In this document: positions 1-5,857 of the stretch, one piece after another
How the letters are laid out: each line of letters opens with the position of its first letter
Position numbering within the stretch: the stretch's first letter is position 1
Assembly: GCA_021808055.1 (NCBI GenBank)
Contig: JAKBCH010000072.1
Span: 1-8,126, forward strand
Source of the DNA: Pseudomonadota bacterium
Lineage (GTDB): Bacteria > Pseudomonadota > Alphaproteobacteria > Acetobacterales > Acetobacteraceae
DNA: 8,126 bases
Direction: 5' to 3'
Program-made: the position numbers and the translations under genes
The notes under the pieces: generated by a model
Database searches by the model: none
What the model was told of the DNA's origin: nothing
Seen by the model: the letters and a program-made list of their open reading frames with translations, nothing else

Positions 1-113
1 CCATGTCGATCACTCCTGGGTCCCCCGACCAAAGCCAGGGAGAGGTCAAAACATGGGTCAGTTCTCAGTGAAAATTCCAGCTCCAGAGGGTCAATTCTCA
101 ATGGAACTCAACA
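1..113 (-). mobile_element. Terminus of an IS21-family-like insertion sequence (partial)
   Basis: Two near-identical blocks lie 33 bases apart, GGGTCAGTTCTCAGTGAAAA at 55-74 and GGGTCAATTCTCAATGGAAC at 88-107. A third, partial copy (GGTCAAAACAT) starts near 44. The outer block ends in CTCAACA at 107-113, which read inward gives TGTTGAG, a typical IS end beginning with TG. From recall, multiple short terminal repeats of this GGGTCA...GAAAA type are characteristic of IS21-family elements, where they bind the IstA transposase. Inward from the end on the minus strand there is AGGAG (17-13) followed after 8 bases by ATG (4-2), a plausible istA start. No transposase sequence is inside the window, so the family call rests on the terminal repeats alone. 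No target-site duplication can be judged from one end. Confidence 0.55.
2..17 (-). promoter_or_regulatory. Ribosome-binding site and start codon of a gene leaving the window leftward (probable istA)
   Basis: On the minus strand AGGAG (17-13) is followed by 8 bases and an ATG at 4-2, with only one further base before the window edge. Position and spacing fit the start of the transposase gene of the IS whose end lies at 113. A GTG at 13-11 overlaps the Shine-Dalgarno itself and is less likely. The product cannot be read, so istA is inferred only from the flanking terminal repeats. Confidence 0.4.
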
Positions 114-140
114 CTGATTTGTTTACAAGTTCGGTCAAAG

Positions 141-185
141 TGGTTGCGGGGGCCAGATTTGAACTGACGACCTTCAGGTTATGAG
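141..185 (-). tRNA. 3' half of an initiator tRNA-Met (fMet) gene; likely island attachment site
   Basis: Read on the minus strand, this 45-base stretch starts at the anticodon loop CTCATAA (anticodon CAT). It continues with the 3' anticodon-stem strand CCTG, a short variable region, the T-stem and loop GTCAG-TTCAAAT-CTGGC, the 3' acceptor strand CCCCGCA and an encoded ACCA. The A at the last acceptor position, which would face C1 in an intact gene, is the hallmark of bacterial initiator tRNAs. The 5' half is missing: the bases before CTCATAA (from 186 rightward) give neither the expected anticodon-stem complement nor a D-arm. A clean break at the anticodon loop is what a tyrosine integrase leaves when it inserts into a tRNA gene. 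It is not a functional tRNA. Since the 3' end points left, the inserted element should lie to the right. Confidence 0.85.
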
Positions 186-449
186 ACGGATTGGCATTAA
201 ATTTAGTCAAGTATATTCTTCTATCTTTCAGAACAGCATGTACACTACCCTAAATATTACACTTAAAAATCCGCGCTCGTTTCGATTTTCGGCTCGAAAT
301 GTCCTAATTGGCCAACATAAACACAACGCCCGCACCGTTTCACGCGAGGCATATCCAACTACCCATCGGCCTCCCAAAACCTTGGGTGGACTGAAGGATG
401 TCTCTTCGCAAACTGCGGACATATCTGGCTCTCGTTTACTCCCGCTCCT
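186..449. other. Intergenic region between the tRNA fragment and the RES toxin gene
   Basis: No convincing gene. The first about 120 bases (186-305) are clearly more AT-rich than the rest of the window. A small imperfect hairpin CCCAA-AACC-TTGGG lies near 374-387, downstream of the RES gene, but it has only five base pairs and no T-run, so it is at most a weak terminator candidate. Overlapping open frames in this stretch have no recognisable protein content. Confidence 0.5.
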
Positions 450-1169
450 TCAGCATTCATTCACCCGAAAAACCCCTCCCGTCCCTGCATCGCGGACCAG
501 ATCAACGCGAACACCATCCCAGTGATAATCAAGATGGCGTCCTTGCACAGGCGGCGTGGCTAGGTCCGGGTAAAACAGCCCTACACAAACACCGTCAAGA
601 TCACGCCTGCTGGGGTAGACCAACCCGTCAGACCCGCTGCCCCGCAACGCCGCCGCACATTGTTGCGCCATCGCGTAATCATCCGGATCCAACGCGGGCA
701 GGAAGGCATCAATTCCACCCTGCAGGTCGTGAAGTGAGGCCCGAATATCAAGCACAAGCTCCCGGAACTGCGATGTCCAGCCGGGCGGCTCATCGGTCCG
801 CGCCATGAAACGGGCATGATGGTGAACGGCCTCAAGCACGGCCGTCTCAAACGCGCGCGCAGCATAAAGCACGCCATAGGCACCAGCACTGAACCGGCTC
901 GGCCGTTCTGGACTGACATGCGTGAAGGGGGCCATGAGGTAGCTTGCCCCCGGCCCGGAAACGCGCCGCGCCACCGGCACCAGATCAAGTGCGCCGATCG
1001 TTTCCATGAGGCGCGGATTGGTCTTCTGCTCGGCGGCAATCAGCAAGGGCCAGTCTTCCGGGTCGACAATATCCTCAAACAAATCAACTGGCGGATACAA
1101 GGCGCGGATAATCCGCCTGGCACCAACCCAATGAACCGGCGAGATGGGTAGAATCGACGGATCGATCAC
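450..1169 (-). CDS. RES-domain toxin of an Xre/RES toxin-antitoxin system
   Basis: The 239-residue product matches the RES family, named for its conserved Arg, Glu and Ser. Members with known activity are type II toxins that consume cellular NAD+ (by hydrolysis or phosphorolysis, as for MbcT) in the cytoplasm and arrest growth. Visible family features are the RFSAGAYGVLYAA segment with Arg92, Ser94 and Tyr102, the following Glu113 in ETAVLEA, and a C-terminal DGLVYPSRR block with Ser187. The expected residues are therefore all present and the domain looks complete. The start is GTG at 1169; its GTGA overlaps the stop of the antitoxin gene by four bases, implying translational coupling. The stop at 450 follows a normal C-terminus. 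The gene is second in a two-gene operon, the usual antitoxin-toxin order. The toxin is probably held inactive by its partner and should be functional on release. Confidence 0.9.
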   Translation of the reverse strand: MIDPSILPISPVHWVGARRIIRALYPPVDLFEDIVDPEDWPLLIAAEQKTNPRLMETIGALDLVPVARRVSGPGASYLMAPFTHVSPERPSRFSAGAYGVLYAARAFETAVLEAVHHHARFMARTDEPPGWTSQFRELVLDIRASLHDLQGGIDAFLPALDPDDYAMAQQCAAALRGSGSDGLVYPSRRDLDGVCVGLFYPDLATPPVQGRHLDYHWDGVRVDLVRDAGTGGVFRVNEC

Positions 1170-1579
1170 CAGCCGCCACGCTCCGCATCCAGATAATGCC
1201 GCACACGCATGAGGTCGGTTAATTCACCATGGAGCATGACATCCAAAGCCGAGCTACCGCCAAAGCCCGTATTCGGGGCTTTGATCCAGGCATAGCCGCG
1301 CACCGGCTCCTTGAAAATGATCCGCAAGGCTTTGTGGATCCCCATGAGGTTGGAGAGCCTGGCCTTGCCGTCACGGCCAATCCGGCCAATTTCGCCAGCT
1401 TTCCAGCGGGCAAAGGTACGGCGCGGCAAGTCGAGAATGATCGCGGCCTGGTCGTCTGTCACCCCCCATAGGCGAAAAAGGTTCAAGGCCGCACGGAACA
1501 TGGCGCCTGCCTCTTCATCGGTGATCGGGTCAGGTGAAAAGGGCTTCGGCGCAACGGTGATCTGGCTAAGCACAGACAT
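1166..1579 (-). CDS. Xre/MbcA/ParS-family antitoxin with DUF2384 toxin-binding domain
   Basis: The 137-residue product pairs with the downstream RES toxin. Residues about 20-75 form an Xre-like helix-turn-helix (LFRLWGVTDDQAAIILDL, then RRTFARWKAG). The C-terminal part has the DUF2384 signature of an AW-x-x-x-PN segment, GFGGSSALDVM and a final VRHYLDAERGGW. In this family the N-terminus binds the operon promoter and the C-terminus blocks the toxin active site. I chose ATG at 1579 because AGGAG sits 6 bases upstream; an in-frame TTG two codons earlier has no such site and would overlap the Shine-Dalgarno. Promoter and palindromes just upstream suggest autoregulation. No damage is visible, so the pair is likely an active addiction or phage-response module. 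Confidence 0.9.
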   Translation of the reverse strand: MSVLSQITVAPKPFSPDPITDEEAGAMFRAALNLFRLWGVTDDQAAIILDLPRRTFARWKAGEIGRIGRDGKARLSNLMGIHKALRIIFKEPVRGYAWIKAPNTGFGGSSALDVMLHGELTDLMRVRHYLDAERGGW

Positions 1580-1595
1580 GGGCAACTCCTGTCAT

Positions 1596-1631
1596 GTGGC
1601 TATATATACGCAATGTATCGCCATATGGCAA
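1596..1631 (-). promoter_or_regulatory. Promoter and probable operator of the Xre-RES operon
   Basis: On the minus strand a -35 TTGCCA (1631-1626), a 17-base spacer and a -10 TATATA (1608-1603) precede the antitoxin start, giving a short leader of roughly 16 bases. The perfect 10-base palindrome GCCATATGGC (1620-1629) overlaps the -35 box. A second inverted repeat ATAC-GCAAT-GTAT lies between the boxes (about 1606-1618). Palindromes placed over both boxes are what an autorepressing Xre antitoxin would need, but binding is inferred. Confidence 0.65.
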
Positions 1632-1639
1632 TAACTTCT

Positions 1640-2104
1640 CTTCTCCGGCGGCACTTACCGAAATTGATCCTCAGAATTATGCGCCCCTGGGCCGGAGACC
1701 GGGCCTTACGCCACTAGGCCCAAGAACAAGCTCTTGCGGCCATGCTCACGCTGGGCTGAAAGATGGCCCGTCCCGGGGGCAAAAGCCCATCTCCCATGGT
1801 GAACCGCCCGGCTTGAGACTATGCGCACCTCTGCGCACTCGCATCATACCCTTCAACTGGCCGCCGCCCAGCGCCACGGGTTGACCATCCTGCCCCACAA
1901 TCTGCAGCATTCCGAGCCGATGGGTGTGCCGCGATGTGCTACGACAAACTGCCTTGTATCCGTGCCGGGTTGATCTGACTACGAACCTCCAGGTTGCAAT
2001 GAATGCTCACTAAAAGGTGGAGCGAACAAGCTTTCTCTGCACCTCAGTGTTATTGCCCCAACAGGGTTTCATGCTAGCTTCGGCAGGCATGCTGGAGCTG
2101 TCGT
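1640..2104. other. Long non-coding stretch with several small hairpins
   Basis: No open frame here has recognisable protein content, a good start or a supporting ribosome-binding site. Visible structures are GGGCCT-(9)-AGGCCC at 1701-1721, a GGGC-AAAA-GCCC hairpin near 1777-1788, and the self-complementary repeat TGCGCA-CCTC-TGCGCA at 1822-1837. A minus-strand frame of about 75 codons across 1760-1985 stays open but is unrecognised; it could be decayed coding DNA from an older insertion. The last about 60 bases should hold the promoter of the operon starting at 2105. Confidence 0.5.
2053..2097 (+). promoter_or_regulatory. Candidate promoter and ribosome-binding site of the TelA-YbjQ operon
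   Basis: A possible -35 TTGCCC (2053-2058) and a weak -10 TAGCTT (about 2075-2080) are separated by 16 bases. GGAG at 2094-2097 lies 7 bases before the ATG at 2105 and is a convincing Shine-Dalgarno that fixes that start. The promoter itself is a weak match. An imperfect direct repeat, CATGCTAGCT and CATGCTGGAGCT (about 2070-2099), spans the -10 and the ribosome-binding site and might bind a regulator. Confidence 0.35.
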
Positions 2105-3343
2105 ATGAACGAAACGCCATCCACCACACCGCTTGATCTCTCAGCTTTTGATGTTGCCTTGCCAGCCGCACAGGTGCTGGCACCCGCAATTCAGCCCGAA
2201 CCCCAAGCATCGCTGCCCCTGCCGGTGGAGCTTGCACCGCAACCCAAACCAGAGCGTCTGGTCGAGGTGGCCAATCTGCCGCCGGAGGAGCTTGCCGCCG
2301 CGCAGGCCGAGGCTCAAAAAATCGATTTTTCCGATACGAACTCTCTGCTCACCCATGGCGAGGGTGTGCTCGCGGGCATCGCGGCGGCATCGCGGCAATT
2401 GCTTTCGGGCGTGCGGCTGGGCGACGCCGGAGAGGCGGGGCAGATCGCCGCCGCGGTGCTCGATGGCATCAAAATCCTGCGCATCTCAGACCTCCAGGAG
2501 GAGGCGGCTTCGGGCAGGAAGCCGCAAGGCATGATGGGTAGGCTGCTCGGCGGCATTACCCAGGCGAAAACCGCCTTTCAAGGTTTCACAGAGAGCCGCA
2601 AGCAATTCCTTGCTCTCATGGACCAGGAACAGGCCAAGGCGCGCAAAACCAAGGCGGACCTTGGCGTATCCATTCAATTGCTGGACCAGCAGGCGCTCGC
2701 CATCCGTCAGGCGCTGCATGGCCTAAAAATCTCCATCGCCGCCGGGCAACTCGCCCTGGATCGCGCGGAGGATGAGCTGGAGCAAAAGCGCCTCGCGGCA
2801 ATCGCCAGCGGCGATCCGGCCGACGCCGCCGAGGTCCAGGCTTTTCGTGGCGCCATCGCCAATTTCCGCGGCAAAGTGGGGGATATGCGCGAGGCTCTCG
2901 TCGGCTCGGCGATGCTCATCCCCATCATTCAGCAGAACCGCGCCGCCGCCGAGACGCGGCTGATGAAAATTTCCAATGGCATGCTGGTGGTCATCCCGCG
3001 CTTGATGGCGGTGGCCAGCCAGGCGGTGGTGCAGGTGGAAATCCGCAACGCGGCTGACTCTGCTGCCAAGCTGGACGAAGCCAACCGGCAGATTTCTCTT
3101 CTTGCCGCCAAAGGCGCGCATGAAGCAGCCACAACGGCGGCACACAGCCTGGGCGGTGACCAGCGTAATTTGGATGTGCTCGCCCAGGTGGCGGATGAAA
3201 CCATCCGCACCATGAACGAAGTTATCGATATTGAGCGCGAAGCGGCGGCCCAGGATGTAATCCGCGAACAAAAACTTGCCGAAATTCGCAACAAGCTCGT
3301 TACTGGCATGCAGGGCGTTAACGCGCGGACCTTAGAAAAATGA
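2105..3343 (+). CDS. TelA-family (toxic anion resistance) coiled-coil protein
   Basis: The 412-residue product fits the TelA family, named from tellurite resistance determinants and often found in stress-response gene clusters; its biochemical role is unknown. Residues 1-60 are Pro/Ala-rich and low in complexity. Residues about 85-300 are almost entirely helical with heptad-like patterns (LDQQALAIRQALHGLKIS, DRAEDELEQKRLAA). The typical family segment in which a long helix leads to a hydrophobic-Pro turn is seen as LIPIIQQNRAAAETRL followed by VVIPRLMAVASQ. The C-terminal third (about 310-400) is again long helices. No transmembrane segment or signal peptide is evident, so it is probably cytoplasmic or peripheral. 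The ATG at 2105 has GGAG 7 bases upstream. It is the first gene of a four-gene operon and its stop overlaps the next start (ATGA). The family call is firm; tellurite resistance itself is not implied. Confidence 0.82.
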   Translation: MNETPSTTPLDLSAFDVALPAAQVLAPAIQPEPQASLPLPVELAPQPKPERLVEVANLPPEELAAAQAEAQKIDFSDTNSLLTHGEGVLAGIAAASRQLLSGVRLGDAGEAGQIAAAVLDGIKILRISDLQEEAASGRKPQGMMGRLLGGITQAKTAFQGFTESRKQFLALMDQEQAKARKTKADLGVSIQLLDQQALAIRQALHGLKISIAAGQLALDRAEDELEQKRLAAIASGDPADAAEVQAFRGAIANFRGKVGDMREALVGSAMLIPIIQQNRAAAETRLMKISNGMLVVIPRLMAVASQAVVQVEIRNAADSAAKLDEANRQISLLAAKGAHEAATTAAHSLGGDQRNLDVLAQVADETIRTMNEVIDIEREAAAQDVIREQKLAEIRNKLVTGMQGVNARTLEK

Positions 3344-3720
3344 GCGAGTTTGATTTTGACATGCAGGCCGCGTGGCTACGGCGTTTTTCCAGCGATGCCG
3401 CAAGCAATCTCGGCGCTTTCGCGCTCCGACTAAAGGAAGCGTTGCCCGATTTTGTCACGGTGCACGAACAAAAAGGACTATTCTCGAAATCAGGCAAAGT
3501 TACCGGCGTCACCATCGAGCTGGGGGAAAGCCGCTACAAACTGGAAATAACTCAGGGCCGCTTGGCTGCCAGCGTCGCCATGGTCGTGCGCGGCATCACG
3601 CTGAATACCAAAACCCTTAGCGCGCCAGAATGGTTTGCCAAGCTGGCGGAGGAGACCCAAAAAGCCTCAGCGCTGGCGCAAGGGTTAAGCACTTCACTGC
3701 AACAATTCATGGCGGGCTGA
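3340..3720 (+). CDS. Small conserved-looking protein of the TelA-YbjQ operon, function unknown
   Basis: I do not recognise a named family for this 126-residue protein. The sequence suggests an N-terminal helix (QAAWLRRFSSDAASNLGAF), a central beta-rich part with KGLFSKSGKVTGVTIEL, RYKLEITQGRLAAS and VVRGITLNTK, and a C-terminal helix (PEWFAKLAEETQKASAL onward). From memory, similar small proteins with a GLFS motif, a VVRG motif and a PEW-type helix start sit beside TelA genes elsewhere, but I cannot verify that. It overlaps the TelA gene by four bases (ATGA), and its stop shares one base with the next start, so the genes are probably translationally coupled. No signal peptide or membrane segment is visible. 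It may be a partner of TelA or an adaptor to the YbjQ proteins; this is inference from position. Confidence 0.75.
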   Translation: MSEFDFDMQAAWLRRFSSDAASNLGAFALRLKEALPDFVTVHEQKGLFSKSGKVTGVTIELGESRYKLEITQGRLAASVAMVVRGITLNTKTLSAPEWFAKLAEETQKASALAQGLSTSLQQFMAG

Positions 3721-4652
3721 TGAACATTTTTGACCGGTTTAAGGGCCCGACCCAAGAGCAGAAAGCGGCGGCAGAGGCGGCGGCGCATCGGCAAATGGAT
3801 ATTATGATGAGCCTGCGTGGCGGGCGCATCCCCCTTGGCGCTCTGGAGCGTTTGCAAGGGGCAGCCGCCGGCACCAAACCGTGGATGGCAACGCTTACGC
3901 CGGCAGAGCTCCGTATCGCGCGCTCACACGGATTAAAACCGATCGCCGCTATCTCCGCTACATGCTGGTTGCATTATGGCTATTCCTGGACACGCGGCCA
4001 TGCCGAAGGCTGGGGGCAAGCCCTCAATCGTCTGGCGCAAGAGGCAAAAGCCTGTGGCGCCAATGCGGTGCTGGACGTTAAAATGCGTACAATCCGCTTG
4101 CCGCTCGGCGAAAGCATGGACTTTACACTCATCGGCACGGCGGTAAAAATTGACGGCCTGCCTCCTTCGCCCGACCCCATAATCGCCACCGTGCCAGCCC
4201 TGGAGTTCGTAAAATTGCTGGAGGCCGATGTGGTGCCAACCGGTATTGCCATCGGCGCGCATTATGAATGGATGCGTGACTGGAACGGCTATGCGACCAA
4301 CCCCAGCGTCTGGTTCAATGCCGAAGCACGGCAGCTCTCCGATTTATGGGAAGATGTGCGCCGGACCGCGCACCAGGATTTGCGCCAGAATGCGCGCGCT
4401 CAAGGCAACGGCGTGCTGGCGCACCTCAACTTTTCCCAGATGTTTGAGGTTGAACGTGAAATTGGTGAGCGCAAAATCAAAGAATATCTGGCGCGGCACA
4501 TCGTTGTCGCCACCACTGTCGATGCGCGCCGCGGCACGCCGCTTCCGCACGAGATCAAGATGGTCGTGGATATGCGCGATCCGACACCGCTCACAGGTAC
4601 GCCCCCACATCATCAGTCCTACAACACCAATGAGGAAAGCGGAGCCATCTAA
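3720..4652 (+). CDS. Protein with two YbjQ-like (heavy-metal-binding/DUF74-like) domains, second one divergent
   Basis: The 310-residue product starts at the ATG in the TGATG junction (3720). A longer reading from 3630 would lie inside the previous gene. Residues 1-50 form a helical, Ala/Gln-rich leader. Residues about 58-145 match a YbjQ-like domain: PAELRIARSHGLKPIAAISA, then a long helix ending ACGANAVLDVKM, then the family-typical strand FTLIGTAVKI. Residues about 158-270 repeat the layout with ALEFVKLLEADVVPTGIAIG, a helix, GNGVLAHLNF and HIVVATTVDA, but have lost the GTAV core motif. The YbjQ family forms oligomeric rings in solved examples and is labelled metal-binding on thin evidence. 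The Cys in SATCW (82) and the His-rich tail near 297 are possible ligands but unproven. No membrane segment is apparent. It is the third gene of the operon and is followed by another double-domain paralogue. Confidence 0.75.
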   Translation: MNIFDRFKGPTQEQKAAAEAAAHRQMDIMMSLRGGRIPLGALERLQGAAAGTKPWMATLTPAELRIARSHGLKPIAAISATCWLHYGYSWTRGHAEGWGQALNRLAQEAKACGANAVLDVKMRTIRLPLGESMDFTLIGTAVKIDGLPPSPDPIIATVPALEFVKLLEADVVPTGIAIGAHYEWMRDWNGYATNPSVWFNAEARQLSDLWEDVRRTAHQDLRQNARAQGNGVLAHLNFSQMFEVEREIGERKIKEYLARHIVVATTVDARRGTPLPHEIKMVVDMRDPTPLTGTPPHHQSYNTNEESGAI

Positions 4653-5467
4653 TGACCAATGATTTGCCCCTGCATGCGCAGGAACGTTTGAAGGGCCTGC
4701 GCTCCTCGGCGCATTCCACCGGTGTTTTTACATCTGATTTTTCGGTTAATGAATTCCTGCTGGTGCGCAAAGCTGGGTTTGAGCCGATTGGCCTCTGCGT
4801 TGGCTCCTGCGTTTATCACGTGGGCGTGCAATACGGTTCGTGGAGCAAGAACCAGGAAATGGATGTTCTGTCCAAAGCCATGTATCATGCACGCGAACTG
4901 GCCATGACGCGGATGCGTGCGGAAGCCTCCGCCATGGGCGCTGATGGCATTGTCGGCGTGAAACTCACCATAAAGCGCCTGGAATGGGACGAGCATCTGC
5001 TGGAATTCATCGCCATCGGCACTGGCGTTGTCCATGCCGAAGGCCATAAGGGGTTTCGCGCACATGATGGTGGGCCGTTCACCTCGGACCTTTCGGGCCA
5101 GGATTTCTGGTCTCTGCTGCATTCCGGCTACCGCCCGGTGGAAATGGTGATGGGCTCCTGCGTGTACCACGTCGCACATCGTGGCGCGCTGGCCGGGCTT
5201 GGGAGCGTGGGTCGCAATGTTGAGCTGGAGAATTTTACAGCCGCCTTATACGAGGCCAGAGAAATCGCCGTTGAACGCATGCAGTTTGAGGCGGCTTCGG
5301 CAAAGGCCGAGGGCGTTGTTGGGGTGGACATCCATGAGGGCAGCCATGGCTGGCAAACGCATGTGATTGAGTTTTTTGCGATCGGTACAGCAGTACTCCC
5401 GATCGATCAGGAAATCGCTCCGGAGAAGATTTCAGACCCAATCATGGTTCTTTCAGTCAATGACTGA
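4652..5467 (+). CDS. Protein with two tandem YbjQ-like domains carrying a repeated GSCVYHV motif
   Basis: The 271-residue product is an evident internal duplication with a period of about 117 residues. Repeat 1 (about 26-128) reads FTSDFSVNEFLLVRKAGFEP, GSCVYHV, a helix, MGADGIVGVKL and EFIAIGTGVV. Repeat 2 (about 143-249) reads FTSDLSGQDFWSLLHSGYRP, GSCVYHV, a helix, KAEGVVGVDI and EFFAIGTAVL. The GADGIVGV and AIGTAV strands are the YbjQ family core. The Cys-x-x-His in both GSCVYHV copies (Cys53/His56 and Cys170/His173) could bind metal or serve a redox role; this is inference. The ATG at 4652 overlaps the previous stop (TAATG) and has GGAG 7 bases upstream (4641-4644), so it may be translated well on its own. 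It is the last gene of the operon. No signal peptide is visible. Confidence 0.8.
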   Translation: MTNDLPLHAQERLKGLRSSAHSTGVFTSDFSVNEFLLVRKAGFEPIGLCVGSCVYHVGVQYGSWSKNQEMDVLSKAMYHARELAMTRMRAEASAMGADGIVGVKLTIKRLEWDEHLLEFIAIGTGVVHAEGHKGFRAHDGGPFTSDLSGQDFWSLLHSGYRPVEMVMGSCVYHVAHRGALAGLGSVGRNVELENFTAALYEAREIAVERMQFEAASAKAEGVVGVDIHEGSHGWQTHVIEFFAIGTAVLPIDQEIAPEKISDPIMVLSVND

Positions 5468-5857
5468 GTCAAGCCAAATTTTGGTTTTATAACGAAATTA
5501 AAAGGATGATTGGTACCGTATGCTCAAGAGCCACTTTTTGTAAGAGCAAAGGTTTGGGTAAGACCTGGTATGTCCCCATCAGCGCCATTTAGCCGAGAAA
5601 GGCATCCCAGTCCGTGAAGTCGTGAAGAATCCAAGAGGCCAAGATGTTGTTGGCCCAAACAACAAGCTAGAGCGTGTTGCGTGCGCCAATGCAAACGGAA
5701 TACCCTCTAAATAACAGTCGGCACCGGCACCATATCGGTGCCGTATCGCAGGCGGCGAGTTATACCCCTCCAATAGCCAGTTGGCGTGTCTTCAAATTCT
5801 GGAGAAGGCGTTTCGCCAGATGATCATCAGCGAGCGAAACGTGAGAACAGGTTCGGA
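5468..5857. other. Intergenic region with a possible coding remnant and one strong hairpin
   Basis: This 390-base gap separates the convergent TelA-YbjQ operon and MBL gene. A plus-strand frame stays open from 5562 to the TAA at 5712-5714 (50 codons). It contains HLAEKGIPVREVV, then GQDVVGPNNKLERVACA and GIPSK, which reads like a protein C-terminus but has no start codon in a sensible place and no family that I recognise. A 28-codon frame in another register (ATG 5506, stop 5590-5592) precedes it, so a broken small gene is possible. Otherwise I see nothing. Confidence 0.4.
5719..5743. terminator. Stable hairpin between convergent genes, possible terminator
   Basis: CGGCACC-ATATC-GGTGCCG (5725-5743) forms a 7-bp stem. 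A duplicated CGGCACCG at 5719 allows an alternative 8-bp stem with a 9-base loop. It lies about 115 bases beyond the stop of the minus-strand MBL gene and about 250 bases past the plus-strand operon. Neither side has a real T-run, so intrinsic termination is uncertain. It could instead be a small-molecule- or protein-bound element or a repetitive extragenic palindrome. Confidence 0.35.

Noticed and set aside
141..217. Complete tRNA gene
   Set aside because: Only the 3' half is present; right of 185 there is no anticodon-stem complement, D-arm or 5' acceptor strand.
398..808. Plus-strand open frame opposite the RES toxin
   Set aside because: Low-complexity Arg/Pro/His-rich translation and shadow of the real minus-strand gene.
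2723..3271. Minus-strand 182-codon open frame inside the TelA gene
   Set aside because: The TelA frame on the plus strand has clear family features and operon context; the antisense frame has none.
3630..3719. Upstream in-frame start giving a 340-residue third operon protein
   Set aside because: The extra 30 residues lie wholly inside the preceding gene and have no family match; ATG 3720 forms the normal TGATG junction.
2105..5467. Classical tellurite-resistance (ter) operon
   Set aside because: No TerB, TerC, TerD or TerZ-like protein is encoded in the window; the TelA name alone does not show tellurite resistance.
5461..5495. Intrinsic terminator after the YbjQ genes (CCAAATTTTGG followed by TTTTAT)
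   Set aside because: The palindrome is AT-rich with virtually no loop, so a stable terminator hairpin would not form.
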